From: Salminus brasiliensis
Lineage: Eukaryota; Chordata; Actinopteri; Characiformes; Bryconidae
Direction: 5' to 3'
Length of the DNA stretch: 64,000 nucleotides
Assembly (NCBI RefSeq): GCF_030463535.1
Contig: NC_132880.1
Span: forward strand, 41,483,842 to 41,547,841
Under the pieces are notes generated by a model. That model did no database searches. It had not been told where the DNA came from and worked only from the letters and a program-made list of their open reading frames with translations. Below, piece after piece: positions 19,561 to 32,565 of this stretch. The position numbers and the translations under genes were made by a program. The stretch's first letter is position 1. Every line of letters begins with the position of its first letter.

Positions 19561-19690
19561 TTACGGCATTTAGCAGATGCTCTTATCCAGAGTTACAAAA
19601 GTGCTTCATTATTTACTCAAGAAAAACCTCAGCTAGTTTGAGTAGACTTCAAAGGTACCTCTAAGCTTAGACACTACTAAACACAAGTCA
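19545..19690 (-). mobile_element. 3' end of an L2-like LINE (truncated)
   Basis: The minus strand ends in the ctcttatccagagt / ggcatttagcagatgctc tail typical of fish L2 elements. The adjoining sequence (aagaaaaacctcagctagtt, ggtacctctaagcttagaca) matches, in reverse, the 3'UTR of the LINE copy at 26150-26570. Confidence 0.7.
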
Positions 19691-20031
19691 ATATGAAAAC
19701 ATTTAAAGATGGAGACATTAAACCATTAAACTATCCAATGTTTTTATCTAAGGGGACAGTTCCAGTCTCATTTATTCGGGCAATGGCAACTGTTGTACTG
19801 TAATACAAATATTGCACTACAAACTATAGCAGCTGCTTGCATTACTTAATTACTTTAAAAATAATTTTGATAATTAAAATAATAATTATTAAGAATAATT
19901 CATTGTCAGTCTTCCTCATGTCACCAAAACCAGGTCACCCTACCACATCTCCGTTTTTGCTGTTTTTCCCTTTTTGACATAATTTGAGTCTGGTAGTTGT
20001 TTCTTTACGTTCAATGCTCTAAAACAGCTTG

Positions 20032-20070
<39 letters not shown>

Positions 20071-20432
20071 AAGGTTTTTGCATGACAGCAAAGATATAAT
20101 ATTGCTGTCAAGGCCCTAGTCCTATTATTTGCTGCTGGCCACGAGGGCCACATATATCATAGACAGTATTTTAGGAAACATGCAGATTTTCTGCTCTTTT
20201 GCTGGCATTGATGGTCCTGAGTCTTCTACCAGAGGGACGTGGTTGTGAGAGGTGATGTTCAGGGTGAGATGGGTCAGATATAATCTTCACAGTGTGCTTC
20301 ATTACTCTGCTGTTGTAAATGTTCTGAAGTATCGGCAGACTCCACCCAAAGTTCTTCTCTGCTGTTCTGATTAGTCTTCATTTTATTTAGGAATTGTCTT
20401 CCTGTTTCTTCTTTGTTTTGTGGAGATTCTGC
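19691..20432. other. Intergenic DNA, AT-rich, with (AT)n
   Basis: No gene seen. An (AT)n run lies at 20032-20067. The remainder is unique-looking AT-rich sequence. Confidence 0.5.
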
Positions 20433-20440
20433 CTTTTAAG

Positions 20441-20799
20441 TAGGGCTGGGCAATATGAATATATTTTATTGTAATTGTGTTATGGTGATACACAATGTGC
20501 TTTTCTAACATATTGTGAATATTGTTAGTGCTTAATAAACACTGATCACCTGCACATTTCATTTCAATTACAGTCTCAATTCATTACAATTACATTACAA
20601 TTACAGTGTAATTAGACTGGTGTAATTACATGAAGTAAAGCAGATGTTCAATAAAAATCACTGTATTCCATATGGGAGAGTGAATAGTAGTTTTTAATAA
20701 TCTGTCTCTACTGGTGTATTAGTCTGTGATTACATGTATCATAATAAATATTGTGTATAGTGAAAATATATAATATTTTTACCATGTCGCCCAGCCCTA
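20441..20799. mobile_element. hAT-type MITE with 8-bp target-site duplication
   Basis: Terminal inverted repeats tagggctgggcaatatg (left) and its near reverse complement catgtcgcccagcccta (right) bound 359 bp. The element is flanked by identical 8-bp CTTTTAAG copies at 20433-20440 and 20800-20807. An 8-bp duplication is the hAT superfamily signature. There is no transposase frame. A half copy of the same kind of terminus (ggcttgggcagtata) is at 32613. Confidence 0.88.
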
Positions 20800-20807
20800 C
20801 TTTTAAG

Positions 20808-22690
20808 TTCATGTTACTTGTCAGTAACCATTAAAAATATTATATGAAAGTGTATTTTTTACATGAATTTTTAACAGAATAATGAAAATTAATTAAACAC
20901 TTTGTTAATTTAATTTAATTTAATTTAATTTAATTTAATGTATTTGTTCATTTGATGCATTCATGTATTTAGTTTTAAAAAAAAGAAAATAATAACTAAT
21001 AATTATTGATTATTATTGATAATGCCTTGATAATGTCTTTACTATACACGCACATATATATATATATAAAAGGAGAGTGAGAGATAGAGAGATAGAGTAC
21101 AGCATACAGCAGGAATCACCTCTTAGGGTCATGGTTTTGTGGTGCTCCAAGCCACTGACTTGATGCAGCCAAAATGATGGGCCTCAGGCCAGACTTGGCC
21201 TGTGAATACTTCTCCATTGGCCTGGCACACATCCCTTCACTTTGACAGTAATGTGAGTTTTAAACTCCAAGTACCATCATACTGAATGTTTAGACACTGA
21301 CAGGTTATTACCCATAGATTTCTTACAATTTTATGCCTCTTGGCCCACAAGCTCGCAGAAGCTTGCAGTTTGGCTTGTCGGTGCTAAACACTTTAACTAA
21401 TTCAGATTTCAGCAGCACTCATGGGGCCGCTGCTTGCAGTGTTACAATGCTGTGTGTGTATCAAGATGGAGAACAGTTGGTATTATTAAATGAATTGTTA
21501 GATATTAGAATTAGTCATAGTCAGAATTATATTACAAAATTATAATTACAAATGATTAAAAATAATCATTACAAATGATTAAAAAAACATGTATCTCCAA
21601 AACAGGAACTTTACAGGAGAAGGAAAAAACCTTCTCAACTGTCAATGAGAGTCAGTTTAACAATATTTTATTCAAATTCATTTTGGATAATTTTTATTGG
21701 TCCATTTATCCGAAATTATTTACACAGAGTACAGGCAGAGGACATGGACATACATGGAGATACTTGCACTGATGTTCAGCAGCTGTTGTGGGGTGGAGCT
21801 GTTTGAAGGGATCTTATTTTTTGGCCACAGAAAAAATGACTTGATATGCCAACTAGACAATACAAGGCCACACTGCCCCTTGGGAACTTGTAGGACTGAG
21901 CTTGGGGAAAATAATTGGAGAAGAAAAGTTCAACCGCTTCAGTTTAGGAGGTCTGTCTGTAGACAGCAGCACAGACTCTCTGGGAAAAAGTAGATCATTT
22001 TAAGAAAATGTTATGAAAATAAGCTGTTTGACATAGTCAACAAGTTCATGACTTGTTGGATAGTTTTTGAGCATTTCTTTTTTTTTTTTTAACTGCTAGC
22101 GTCTGATGTATATTTCTGGTATTTAGCCGCAGCTGTAAACCTTGATAAGGTCTGTTAGAATAGTGTTGGGATATTCTCTTTAGTGCTGTAGTCCACCAGG
22201 AGATCTACACAGCTCAGCATGAGAGAGAAGCATTAGCATTCCACCTTTGTATGTGTGTAGGCTTCCTTTCACCAACAAGTACGATATTGTCATGTTTTTT
22301 TAAGTGTCATCACTGTGTTTGCCAGTGTGTTTGTCACCGCTCATGACTACACTCGATAATCCTGTAAGAGCTTTTAAAAAAGCTGTTAGATTGTTAGATT
22401 TGCATTTTCGTTTACAGTAAAGTGAAGAGTCATTCTTGTCAGCGCATGTTTTAAAAAATAGTAGCTAAAGCAAAAATAGTCCAAAAATAAGAAACGGTCA
22501 GTATTAGGCTTTAAATGGACCCTAGAATTGTGTTGTTCTTGATGTAGTAAAATGGAACTGACATAGAATGAACCTAATACTTAATTGAAAAGAAAATTCA
22601 ACAAAAGGCTGGAAAACAGGCCAATTCCAAAATCCCAAAACTATTACATAAAGATTGTGACTAAATATATTGACACCCCCAAATTTTACA
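20808..22690. other. Intergenic DNA with (TTTAA)n and a dispersed repeat
   Basis: A (TTTAA)n microsatellite lies at 20904-20939. At about 21585-21760 a repeat related to 6775-6990 is seen (aaacatgtatctcc, ctttacaggagaagg, tattggtccatttatccgaa). No coding exon is recognised. Confidence 0.45.
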
Positions 22691-22925
22691 TGTATTTACA
22701 TTTATGGTATTTAGCTAACGCTCTTATCCAGAGCGACGTACAAGGTTACTCAGGGTTACTCATAGAGGTGGACCAGTGTAGTGTTAGGAGCATTACCTAA
22801 AGACTCTTATTGGTGCAGCGCAGCATACTTAGACTGGGAACCAAACCCCAGTCTCCTACATGTTGTGATAGCTCACTGGCAGGTAGTGGTGTTATCTGTT
22901 GCACCATATCGATCACATGCACCTG
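22691..22925 (-). mobile_element. tRNA-derived SINE with L2-type tail
   Basis: On the minus strand the 5' part has box A (TGGTGCAACAG) and a decayed box B (GGTTTGGTTCC), and the 3' end is the ctctggataagagcgttagc L2-type tail. A second copy is at 33040-33262. Borrowing an L2 tail lets a SINE use the LINE's reverse transcriptase. Confidence 0.75.
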
Positions 22926-24156
22926 GCCCACTAGTAAAAGTCTTTCAAGGCTAAACGCAACAGCAGCTTTGGGAGAAAATGGTGTTTTTGATACTTGTAG
23001 TCAGTTTTCACAATCAGACAATCTTTGCCCTGTTTGTGCATCAAACTCGGCGAGCCAGCAGGTAAAACCTGGGGAAATTAGCAGATATTTCATACTGATA
23101 TCTAACCCAAGCTCAGAGTAGCACCACTAGGGAAAGTGCCCCTTCCGTTTCAGATCGGCTGGACACTATCAGCCCTTCATCTCTCACCACACTGAGAAGA
23201 GTATCTAGGAAACCTTTGGAAAAGCTATAGCCAATTATTGGAATTTTCTTGTTACAGTGCTAAAAACAAAGCTATGCTATGTGATGTGGCTTCTGTTTGA
23301 GTCGTTGTGGTGACATAAACCACCAAGCAGAGCTCAGCAAATTAGTCATAAGCACACCATTAAAGAAAAAACAGGATTGTTTTAGGCTTAGGCTTTAGGA
23401 TAGGCTTGTAAAACTGTATCTGGCCATGTTTGCCGCAATAATACACATATTTACTGTTTGGACATGAAGCAACAACTGAAAATACTGAATAAATGTCTAC
23501 TGCACCTCCACAGTCTGGGAACAGCTGGCAATTTCGAGGCATTTTCCTACAGTCATGTATTATGATGCAACATCTTACAGGAATGAGTTCTCTAAAGTGC
23601 TGAATCAGGAATCCTGTTTAATTTATTTTCTAGAACATCAGTTACCAAATATCCGGGAGATACTTGGTAATTGGAAGCACTGGAATGAAGTCATTCAACA
23701 GAGGTTTTAGATTATTTGGCACAGACTAATAAAGATGATGAAATCTTGGATAGTGCTGAGGCATCATTTTGACCTTATTGTCTTTCCCAGAGTGGCCACC
23801 AGGTGCCATCCTGCCTCCACCAAGAAAAAGCCTAGTCCTCCCTCTCCTCAGTGGCCATGTCATCTCCTACATGGCCAGTTAGGAGCAGAATGAGCCATGT
23901 TGGGGGGGCATGTTTTTTTTGGGGGGGGGGGGGGGTAGTCTTTGGGCAAGAAACTGTCTGAATATGAAATTAATATCAGTGGATATAAACTAATAAATAT
24001 ATTTATGTCTTTCCCTTCTATTGTGCTCTACTAGGCCTCTCAGAATCATCATAGAGCACATGGCTGTTGTCTGGGTGTGGTTTGTTCAAATAGCTTTCTT
24101 CTATAAAGAATCGAGACAGAGAATCTGTCATCACAATATGTATTTCAATATAAATA
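22926..24156. other. Intergenic DNA with a poly-G run
   Basis: No gene is recognised. A T8/G15 run lies at 23913-23935. A near CTCF-like string (ccaccaggtgcca) at about 23807 misses one core base. Confidence 0.45.
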
Positions 24157-24758
24157 CACTACATGGACGAAAATATTGAGACACCTGAAATCAAAGGTAT
24201 TAAAGGTGATTTACCCTGCTTTTGTTGGGAGTAACTGTCTCTACTGTCCAGGATTGCCGTGATGGCTGCTCCAAGGCACATGTACTCAATGCCCACTGTG
24301 TGTGTGTTCACTGCATGGATGGGTTGGAGACAGAGGCCAGATTCCATCTGTGTCCAACACAAATGGTGAATATGGGTGTCCTGTCTTGTCTTGTCATTCA
24401 GTGACAAGAGCAATACTGAGGTCAGGATGTTGGATGATCACCACCCCACCTCATCCCCAACTCCCCAACCCATCCCAAAAGTACTAGATGGAGCATTATC
24501 ATTTCAGAGAGCACAGTTCTACTGTTCCACAGCTCAGTGCTGGGGGGCTTTAGGCCCTCTAGCCCATGCTTGGCATTAGGCGCCAGTAGGTCCATGTTCA
24601 TCTACTCCTACGAGTCCTGTTCGATTGGCCTTACTTCTCCACAAGGACTAGACAAGCTGTGTGTGTGCATTTGCACATCGTTGTTGGCAATGGATGCAGC
24701 TTAAAGTAGCTGTATGCATTCATTAGAAGGGGTGTCCACAAACATTTGGACATATGGT
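24157..24758 (+). mobile_element. Family-A Tc1/mariner-like MITE
   Basis: Starts acatggacgaaaatattgag and ends ggtgtccacaaacatttgga plus catatggttt. The interior shares ctgcttttgttgggagtaac and caatggatgcagcttaaagt with the other copies. About 24250-24400 is unlike the other copies and may be a nested insertion. Confidence 0.65.
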
Positions 24759-26149
24759 TTATCTTAGACCTTTTTGACTTCAGAGTGAGATGATGAGGTA
24801 TATATATACACGAACTAAATAAAATGGGCAGCAGTTAGTCAGTTAATAAAAACCAGAGTAAATCTTGTCCCTTTTTTCTAGGACTGCAGCAATTTCCAGA
24901 GAGCTGACTGACAGTGTGATTTTCTCATTTCTGTTCTTCTGCTTCAAGGAAAGTAAAAGACTGCTAAAAGCAGCGTGGTGAGTAACCAGTCACACGTGTT
25001 GGCCATCTGGCCAATGCTGAACCTGAAAGCAGTGCATGAGTAGCACACTGGGTGTATGTGATAGACATTACATAAAAAATGAAGGCATGTTAGATGTCTA
25101 TAACTAATGAAAATTCATGTTCAAAGAAACCTACAGCACTGTGCTAAAGTCAAAGTCTATAATTAATGTTATTTATTTTTCAGAGACATGAAAAAAAAAC
25201 ACTCTTCGCCTTTATTACTGCTTCTATTCTTATCAGGAGACTCGCTTTCGGTTTTTCAGAGAAATCTGTAGGGAGATTTGTCAACACCTCCAAAGTTCAG
25301 TCTTAGAAGTTGGAACATTTTTTGCTTCTCAGCATCCAAGTGCTTGTAAAAACATTTAAAGATCAGTCTTGACTAATAATATGAATACCCATCCAAGCCA
25401 CATAACCATAACAGGGCTGAAAAACGGTGCACAAGGTACCCTGTTCAGGGGATATTCAAGTATTGTGATTCTGGGTAGGCAGGCTTTGGATCCACTGTGA
25501 CCCTGACCAGAAAGAAGCAGGAAAGAAGATGCCTCTATGTAGTGCCTCAGTGCAAAAAAAGCATCATATACCTAAAGCAATAGGGATGCTACCTGATAGG
25601 GTAAGGGATATAGACAGTTAGGTTTACAGCTTTACCCCAAGAAACATTAAGGCAATAAGGCATTTCTGTCCACATTAATGTGGCCAAAGATGTCAAACCC
25701 TATTATCCTTGTCACAACTGTATAATAAGACATGAAATTGAAACACTGTGAACCTCAAACACTTTGAGGGTTGTCCTGGGTTGTTCTTAAAACAAACAAA
25801 CAAACAAAAAATACATAACCAATACAGGGCTACCCAAAACTGCTTCAGTCTTGACTTTTAGTTGTTTTACTTGTTTTACTGATGCATACACCCAGTCCAC
25901 TAGTGAAAGTCCTTGTCCAAGTTTGCTGTTTCGCCTTGGAATTCTTGGACAAAGACTTCAGGAATATGTTCATGTTATTAGTGGAGAGCAGCTCATCACC
26001 TCCAGACTCTGGTAGTTGTGGAATAAGGGTTGCTACTCAAGCCAGGCCTTGTGACCATGGCTTTTCCTGTGCCATTGTCTGCAGAAACGGAGCTAAAACT
26101 CTGGACATGATGAAGTGAAAGCTGGGGGAGCAAACAGGGATCTGCAGTA
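24759..26149. other. Intergenic DNA, nothing recognised
   Basis: Short frames on the plus strand (for example 25882-26118) match no family I know and show no splice context. No clear repeat ends are visible. Confidence 0.4.
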
Positions 26150-26570
26150 GACTATATGATGATGCAAACTTTCACATCTCTTCACATTTCACATCGCTTC
26201 AAGTACGGCTCGGCTCGACCCGCCATCCCTCAAAATCTGCGGAAGACAAGCGTCCAGGCTTTTTTCTGTCCTGGCACCAAAGTGGTGGAACGAGCTGCAC
26301 CTGGGTGTCCGAACGGCCGAGTCGCTCTCTGTCTTCAAACGCAGACTGAAGACCCACCTCTTCAGAGAGTACTTGGACGAATAGTTCTATGGTCGCCTTA
26401 TTGTATTGTGTTTAGCAATGTCTAAAGCTTAGAGGTATCTTTTGAATTATTAGCCTATTCTAACTAGCTAAGACTTTTCTTGGGTAAATAGCAAAGCACT
26501 TTGTAAGTCGCTCTGGATAAGAGCGTCTGCTAAATGCCGTAAATGTAAATGTAAATGTCTTCTCTCTAAT
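26150..26570 (+). mobile_element. 5'-truncated L2-like LINE (RT C-terminus, 3'UTR and tail)
   Basis: The plus strand encodes the C-terminal end of a non-LTR retrotransposon polyprotein in decayed form (SARPAIPQNLRKTSVQAFF, then TQTEDPPLQRVL). A short 3'UTR follows, then the L2-type tail gtcgctctggataagagcgt and a taaatgtaaatgtaaatg end. It is homologous to the minus-strand copy at 53222-53760. Confidence 0.8.
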
Positions 26571-29500
26571 GTCCACTCCCTCAAAAAGTAACCGGAATAC
26601 CACAGGTAACTACCATACACAGAGCTAAACACACATCAGAGGGAAAAGCAAGTGCAGGGAGACTAAAAACTGGCTACAGTATCTTTAGTTTGTATACAGC
26701 ACGTGGTGCTGTCCACAATGAGAGGACAGCAGCACTATCCGGTAAGACTCTGTAATAATTACAGTGTTATTGTTACAGTTAAAACTATGCTATAAAAGCT
26801 TTTGCCTGTAATCCAGTTTATGAAAGCAGAGCTTATCTTTTTTTCTCCACAAAAGGAAAATCAGTGTGTTTCATTATGACACAAGATAACAGGGTTGTAA
26901 ATTACATGTCACATATTTACTATTTCTACAACACACGAACAATTTAGAAAATACTACATATTCACTGCTGAAAGTTTTTCTATAAAACTAAAGAAAGAAA
27001 CTAAAGAAAGAAGAGGCAGATTTGTACCTGTTTTTTTCCCTGGAAGGAAAAAACATCAGTTGAGAAAGCAGATGTTAATTAGACAGTCTGATCGACTTAC
27101 CCAGGTGCAGTTCGTCACAAAATAACATTAAAAGGACAGATTTTCATTCCCCAATCATTTATGTTAAATCGTCCCTACCTAAAACTTACCTAACTTACCT
27201 AAGGAGGTTTACGTGTTATAATGTGCTGATTTTGAAGAAAGTTGATCACACTTCCGGAGGTTTGCATGCATGATATACGTGTAATGGCTCTGCCACGCAT
27301 CCCTGTCATCCCACCCTTCTCATCTATAGGAGCCATGTTCACTGCCCTTATGCTGTCCTTTTGCTCCTAACCACGCGGGCACCTCCTGCTCAAGTGTTTT
27401 GCATAAATCACGGCTGCTTTGGGTAATGAATGAGAACAGCCATTTCGACCACATTGCCTTTTGTGCGAGGGGATTTGGAGTTGGAGCGTATGAATTTCCA
27501 TTACCCCTCCCTGACAACTGAACTGCTTACTTTTAATTGGAAATGATCATAACTCTCTCGTGAGCTTTACTGTGGAAGGCTTTTGGCGCGCATTCATTCT
27601 CATATGGCGCTCACAATGTCGTCCCAGAATGAGACATCCATCAAATCTCAAGGCAGGAGACACTCTCTCTCCAGCAGGCGGAAAGGAAAGTGACCTTGGG
27701 CGTCAAGGGAAAGGGGAAACTTCCCTCTCTCCATGTCTCTCTGTCCCTCTTTTCTTTCTTTCTTCTATCTCCAGTCGTCTGTTCTGCGCTTACTGCCACA
27801 GTGCCTTTGAGATCAGCCCCCTGCCTTTTTGTGCTGCCTCCCCCATCAATGCTGAAATGGCTTTTTACATCGTACAGGTGTGTCTTCTTTCACAACTCGT
27901 TGTCATGGATGAAGTTCACTCGAGCTGCTCTAGCAGGCTGCAGCGGGGAACTCATCAGCTCTCTGGTGCAAGCAGGCGCAGTCAAGGGTAGGGAACATGC
28001 CGGAGACAGCTGCACCCGCTCTCCTGTGTAGCCATGGGTGCACTTGCAATCTGTATTTGCAGTGAGTGGGAAATGAAGGCAGCAGTATGGAATCTGTCGG
28101 AGGCACGTGGGTACAGCTTACACACGGGACGCCGAATATGGCAAAGCAAGTGTCGTTTCTTCTGGTTAGAGAGGAAATGGGGGAAGATTCAGCACTGTTA
28201 GGCAAGCACTGACATCCTCTTTAAGGAGCCTGTAGATTTGAGAAGACTGGAAGATTTTAATTTAACTCAAATATTTGAAATTAAATGAACGAAGAACCTC
28301 AAAGTACATAGGCTTAAGTAAGGGCCAGGAGATTTCTCCTTTTCTTCATTCTTAAAGTTTTTCTTGCCAAACAGTCGAGTTCCAGCTCATTTGGATTCTT
28401 TATTTTAGTTAAAAATCTGACCAAATTCACATCAATATTAAAGAAAAACTGACTACAGCTGGCCTAATTTGTCTTTGTTCAGAAACCGGCTCTACTCATT
28501 AGTCACACCACCACACACCATCGCATCACACACCACCAACAAAAAAACAAAAACCTTTAGTTTGATCTGCTCCAACATTTACTTCTTACTCTTATTTAGG
28601 AGTGTGTGTTTAAGTGTAGGTGCTTTTTTTGACCCATGTTTGAGAAATATTTTGGGCCTGTTTACACCTGCCATTAACATGACTTTTGTACCTGGACAGT
28701 ATCTGGATCTACTTTGACCAGATTCATTTGAATTAAATTGAGTCCCCAGTGTGATCAGATCTCATTTTATTTTTCTGTGTAAAAAAAACAACACGTACAT
28801 CATTTCCATTTTACTTGTTTCACAGTTTCTCACCAAATTGTCCTGCTCTGGGAAACCTGCTAAGCTAACACACGATAATGGCATCACTTTGGACGGAAAT
28901 GACATAACTGTTATTTCATGCCACAGTTATGCCTCAATGATGATGAGATGCAGTCCTATTGTTGTTGTTTTGCCATCTTATATGAGGTGAAGCTAACCTT
29001 ATTAAACAGCTGGTGGTGGTGCTGCTCCGGTGCAAACTGTGTGGAGAAGATAAAACCAGCTTTGTCTTTATATTCCTTAGTGACTCCAAATGTTTTCAGT
29101 ATCTACTAGAGGAGCTCTGATGCACTCAGAGACTAAAATGGTGCGTGGCAGCGGCCTAAACGTGAGGAGACTGCCTGGAAACTGGATGGGAAATTCAGCC
29201 AGTAATTTTCTCAGAGGACAAAAAACACAAATATGGTTCTTCTGGACAGAAATAAATTAATGTGAAAGAGGGAATTACCCCAGAACACCATGTAAGTTTA
29301 ATCCTATCTGAATATGGTTTAAGTCTTCATCATTTCCCATTTTTCTAGTAATGAAGGTCTGCTGTTTTGTTCGGTTATGTTGGGCCGGTGTGCCCCAGAC
29401 AGTTATTTCATAGAACCCTTTAAAACAACTGCCAACACTAAAATATTGGGGTTTGACCTAGAATGTTTGGTCGATGCACTTTTAGATGTATGTTGAGGTT

Positions 29501-32085
29501 TATGTAATAAAATTACACTGGTTACTTACATTCTCAGGGTTGTGGCAATTCATATTGTACGAATCCTGACATATATCTTTCAGTCACATGTACAAACCAT
29601 TCACTGGAAGTTTCTTTAGGGAACCAAGAGTTTTTTTTCCATGGCATCATACAAAAAAAAAACCCCAAAAAACCCCAAACACACAGACCTATGTCCAAGC
29701 CAATAATTATTAGGAAATATTTATAATAATTATTATTAGGACATAATGTAATTATTAGGACATAATAATTATTAGGACATAATGTAAAGGTTCTATACCA
29801 ATTTAAGGGTTCTTTCTAGCTATTTCACGGTAGGTGGAGATGATCTTAAAGCTTTTAAAAACACTCCCACACATCACCTCATCTTTAGTTGTTTAAATGT
29901 AAAACCACATGCAAACCAAGAGACAATTTAAGAAGAGTGTCGTGAGCATCAGCTTCAGCATCCTCCAGAATTGCTAGCACCTGTGATGTGATGAACCCAG
30001 CAGCTGGAAAAATTAACCAAACAACACATTACCAAACACATTCAAACAACAAAGTGCATTGAGACACTAAAACTGCAGCATTTCTCCGTCCTTTTCCTGT
30101 CCTGCTGCTGTTTTTGTAGCTTTCTACATTCCCCCCAGTTCTTAAGCAGGTCTGCATGCTGCACTACAAAGAGCTGCCGCATAGTCTGCAGGTCCTCACC
30201 GGCAAAACAGAGCGATTAGCAGAGTCCTTGATCTTGGAGTTGGTGTGGAAGCATGGAGAAATGGAAAGAAATCGGCAGGCCTTCTCATGTGCTCTGAGCT
30301 GTGGGGTAGAAATGAAATACGGTGGTGAAGAGATGAAAGGACAGACAAGAAGTTCTGCTCCTTAGTCTTCATGTTCACTGGAACATAGAAATGGAAGCTG
30401 TAAAGCATGCAGTCATATAAATTTGCCCTCACTGCATGAGAACCTCTGAGCTGTCAGAATTCCACACTAAAATTAGGCCAAGGACAGACAAGACAAGCAC
30501 GACTTTCCAACAAGTGCACTTCACTGTTTATCGCGAAAGGAACTCTATGCAACTTGCCAACTTGCTTCTTCCGTACTTTCCAAGAAGCCTGCTTAGTGTT
30601 CAGAAGCACAGGGTTGGCATGATTTCCAAAACATGCATTTCTCTGAATGAAGTTGTAGTGCAGAGCCCACTGTCGTCTATTCACAAGCTTGTTTCAGCCC
30701 TTCCCTTTTATCTCTCTTTCAGATGGCGAAGGGTATCAGCACCCCGTATGCTGCCAGACGTCTTTGTAATTTTCTTTCTAAATGGAGTTCTCGTTATCAA
30801 TATTTCTGCAGTCTTTCTGCTTCCTGCTCAGAGCTGAAAATGATCACATTCAAATACAGCTTGCAGTTTTACAGTTTTCCACTCCAGCAGCTGACTGTTT
30901 TCCAAATTTGCAGTTGCAGATTTCACAACAGCCAAGTGAATCTAATAGAAATGTTTCTTCATTTTGGTTAAGGCCAGTGGTTTGAGTTACCAGTTTATCA
31001 GTTCCATTTCCTGGCCATATTTTGAATTTAGCCTTTTTCTATTGAAGATGTATGATGTCCCTTGTTCTGCCCCAGAAAAAATAGCTCATATTGCCATCAC
31101 GTCTATGATGAGTGTGCAGTATGTAAACTTCTGCACACAGCTGTGTATTCCTAAGTTACTGTTAAGTACCGCTTAACAAGTCATTCCACAAACTTGGTCC
31201 CCTCCCACAGCTTGTTGGTTTAAACCCCACTATCCATTATGTAAAGGGATGAGAAACTCTCTGCAGATACACCACTCATTCCCATTTGGTCATTTATGAG
31301 CTCAGCAAAAACACTGTCACATGACTGATGAATCAGTCTAAGCTGTCACAGGTGGAGCCAGCGATGCAATTTATTACTCCCGGCACTGCCAGCGTAATTA
31401 AGGCTGAGTCAAAGGGAAATGAGAAGCCCACCCAGCAGGGATTCCTGGAGCTTCTCCTCTCTGGTCTCGCTGCATCAGACTGTGACAGGAGATGTCAATC
31501 ACAGCACTGCATTCCGATATCCGCGAGCATCCGAAGAAGCAGGCCTACTCTGACGCCCAACCGTAAAACTGTCATTTGATATGTTTTGTGTACTGCGACG
31601 TCTACAGGGAGCTCATGAGGGTGGGTGCGGCAGAGAGCAGCTAAACAGCCGAATGAGCTCCTTCGTATTCTGAACAGCAAGCAAGCACGCAGACAAGCTG
31701 GAGCATTATCTGGCACATGACAACATGTTTATTTGTATACCACCCTTCAAAAGTTTGAGGACCCTTCTTGCTGTTTTTGTTCACTTTAGTAATATTTGGA
31801 ATAAATTCATGACTGTAGAAACCAGCGTATTTGGAAGGGACACTGCCCTACACTCTTTTATTGGTTGTGTATGTTGCTTTGAATACAGTATCCATAATTA
31901 ATGTATCAAACATTTTACACCACTTGGCCCATGTGTTAGTGTAAGCAGGTATCTGTTAAAACAGTACCACAATAAAAACATTCATGGTCAAAAAAGCATA
32001 ACTTTCTTCGCTCTCCCTAAGTGGGCGAGATGGCCCTCCCTCTCCCCTACATCATTCGGCATGATGCTAGCCAGTGCAGCTGCCT
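26571..32085. other. Long intergenic stretch, no gene; candidate non-coding elements
   Basis: No exon series is recognisable. Parts of 27240-28220 and 31330-31700 are low in repeats and more GC-balanced than the surroundings, which could mean conserved regulatory DNA near csmd2. A repeat containing (AATTATTAGGACAT) units lies at 29700-29785, next to fragments of a ggttctttctagc-type dispersed element. Function is not established. Confidence 0.35.
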
Positions 32086-32086
32086 G

Positions 32087-32565
32087 TACACAGATCAGCC
32101 ATAACATTAGTTAAACATGAACATTGACTATCTTCATCTACAGTGGCATCTGTTATGAGTTTGGGCTATATTAGACAGCAAGTAAACAGTCAGTTCTTGA
32201 AGGTGATGTGTTAAAAGCAGGGAAATGGGCCACTCTGACAGGGCCAAACTGTGATGGCTAGACAACTGGGTCAGCACATCTCCAAAACATCAGGCAGGTC
32301 TTGTGGGTTAAGCAGTGGTCAGTACCTACCAAAAGTGGTCCAAGGAAGACCAACTGTTGAACCGGAGACAGGGTTATGGACACCTAAGGCTCACTGATGT
32401 GATCCATGAAGGCCCCACCTCACAATTGACAGGACTTGTAGCAGAATCTGCTGCTAGCTTCTTGGTGCCAGATCCCACAGAACACCTTCATAGGTCTTGT
32501 AGAGTCCATGCTTCGAATGGTCGGATCTGTTGTGGCTGAAACAAAGGGGGATGATGGATGATATA
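32087..32565 (+). mobile_element. Internally deleted Tc1-like transposon
   Basis: It opens with the TIR-like cacagatcagccataacatt. Its frame contains VSTYQKWSKEDQLLNRRQGY, the DNA-binding end of a Tc1-like transposase. After about 32400 it jumps straight to C-terminal transposase sequence (gaaggccccacctcacaatt, gcttcttggtgccagatccc), so the catalytic middle is gone. The right TIR is missing. Confidence 0.75.

Noticed and set aside
23800-23822. CTCF-like string ccaccaggtgcca
   Set aside because: It misses the GGC core base, unlike the two perfect matches reported.
27560-27991. 143-codon plus-strand frame
   Set aside because: No domain, no splice partners, low-complexity Ser/Leu stretch; treated as chance.
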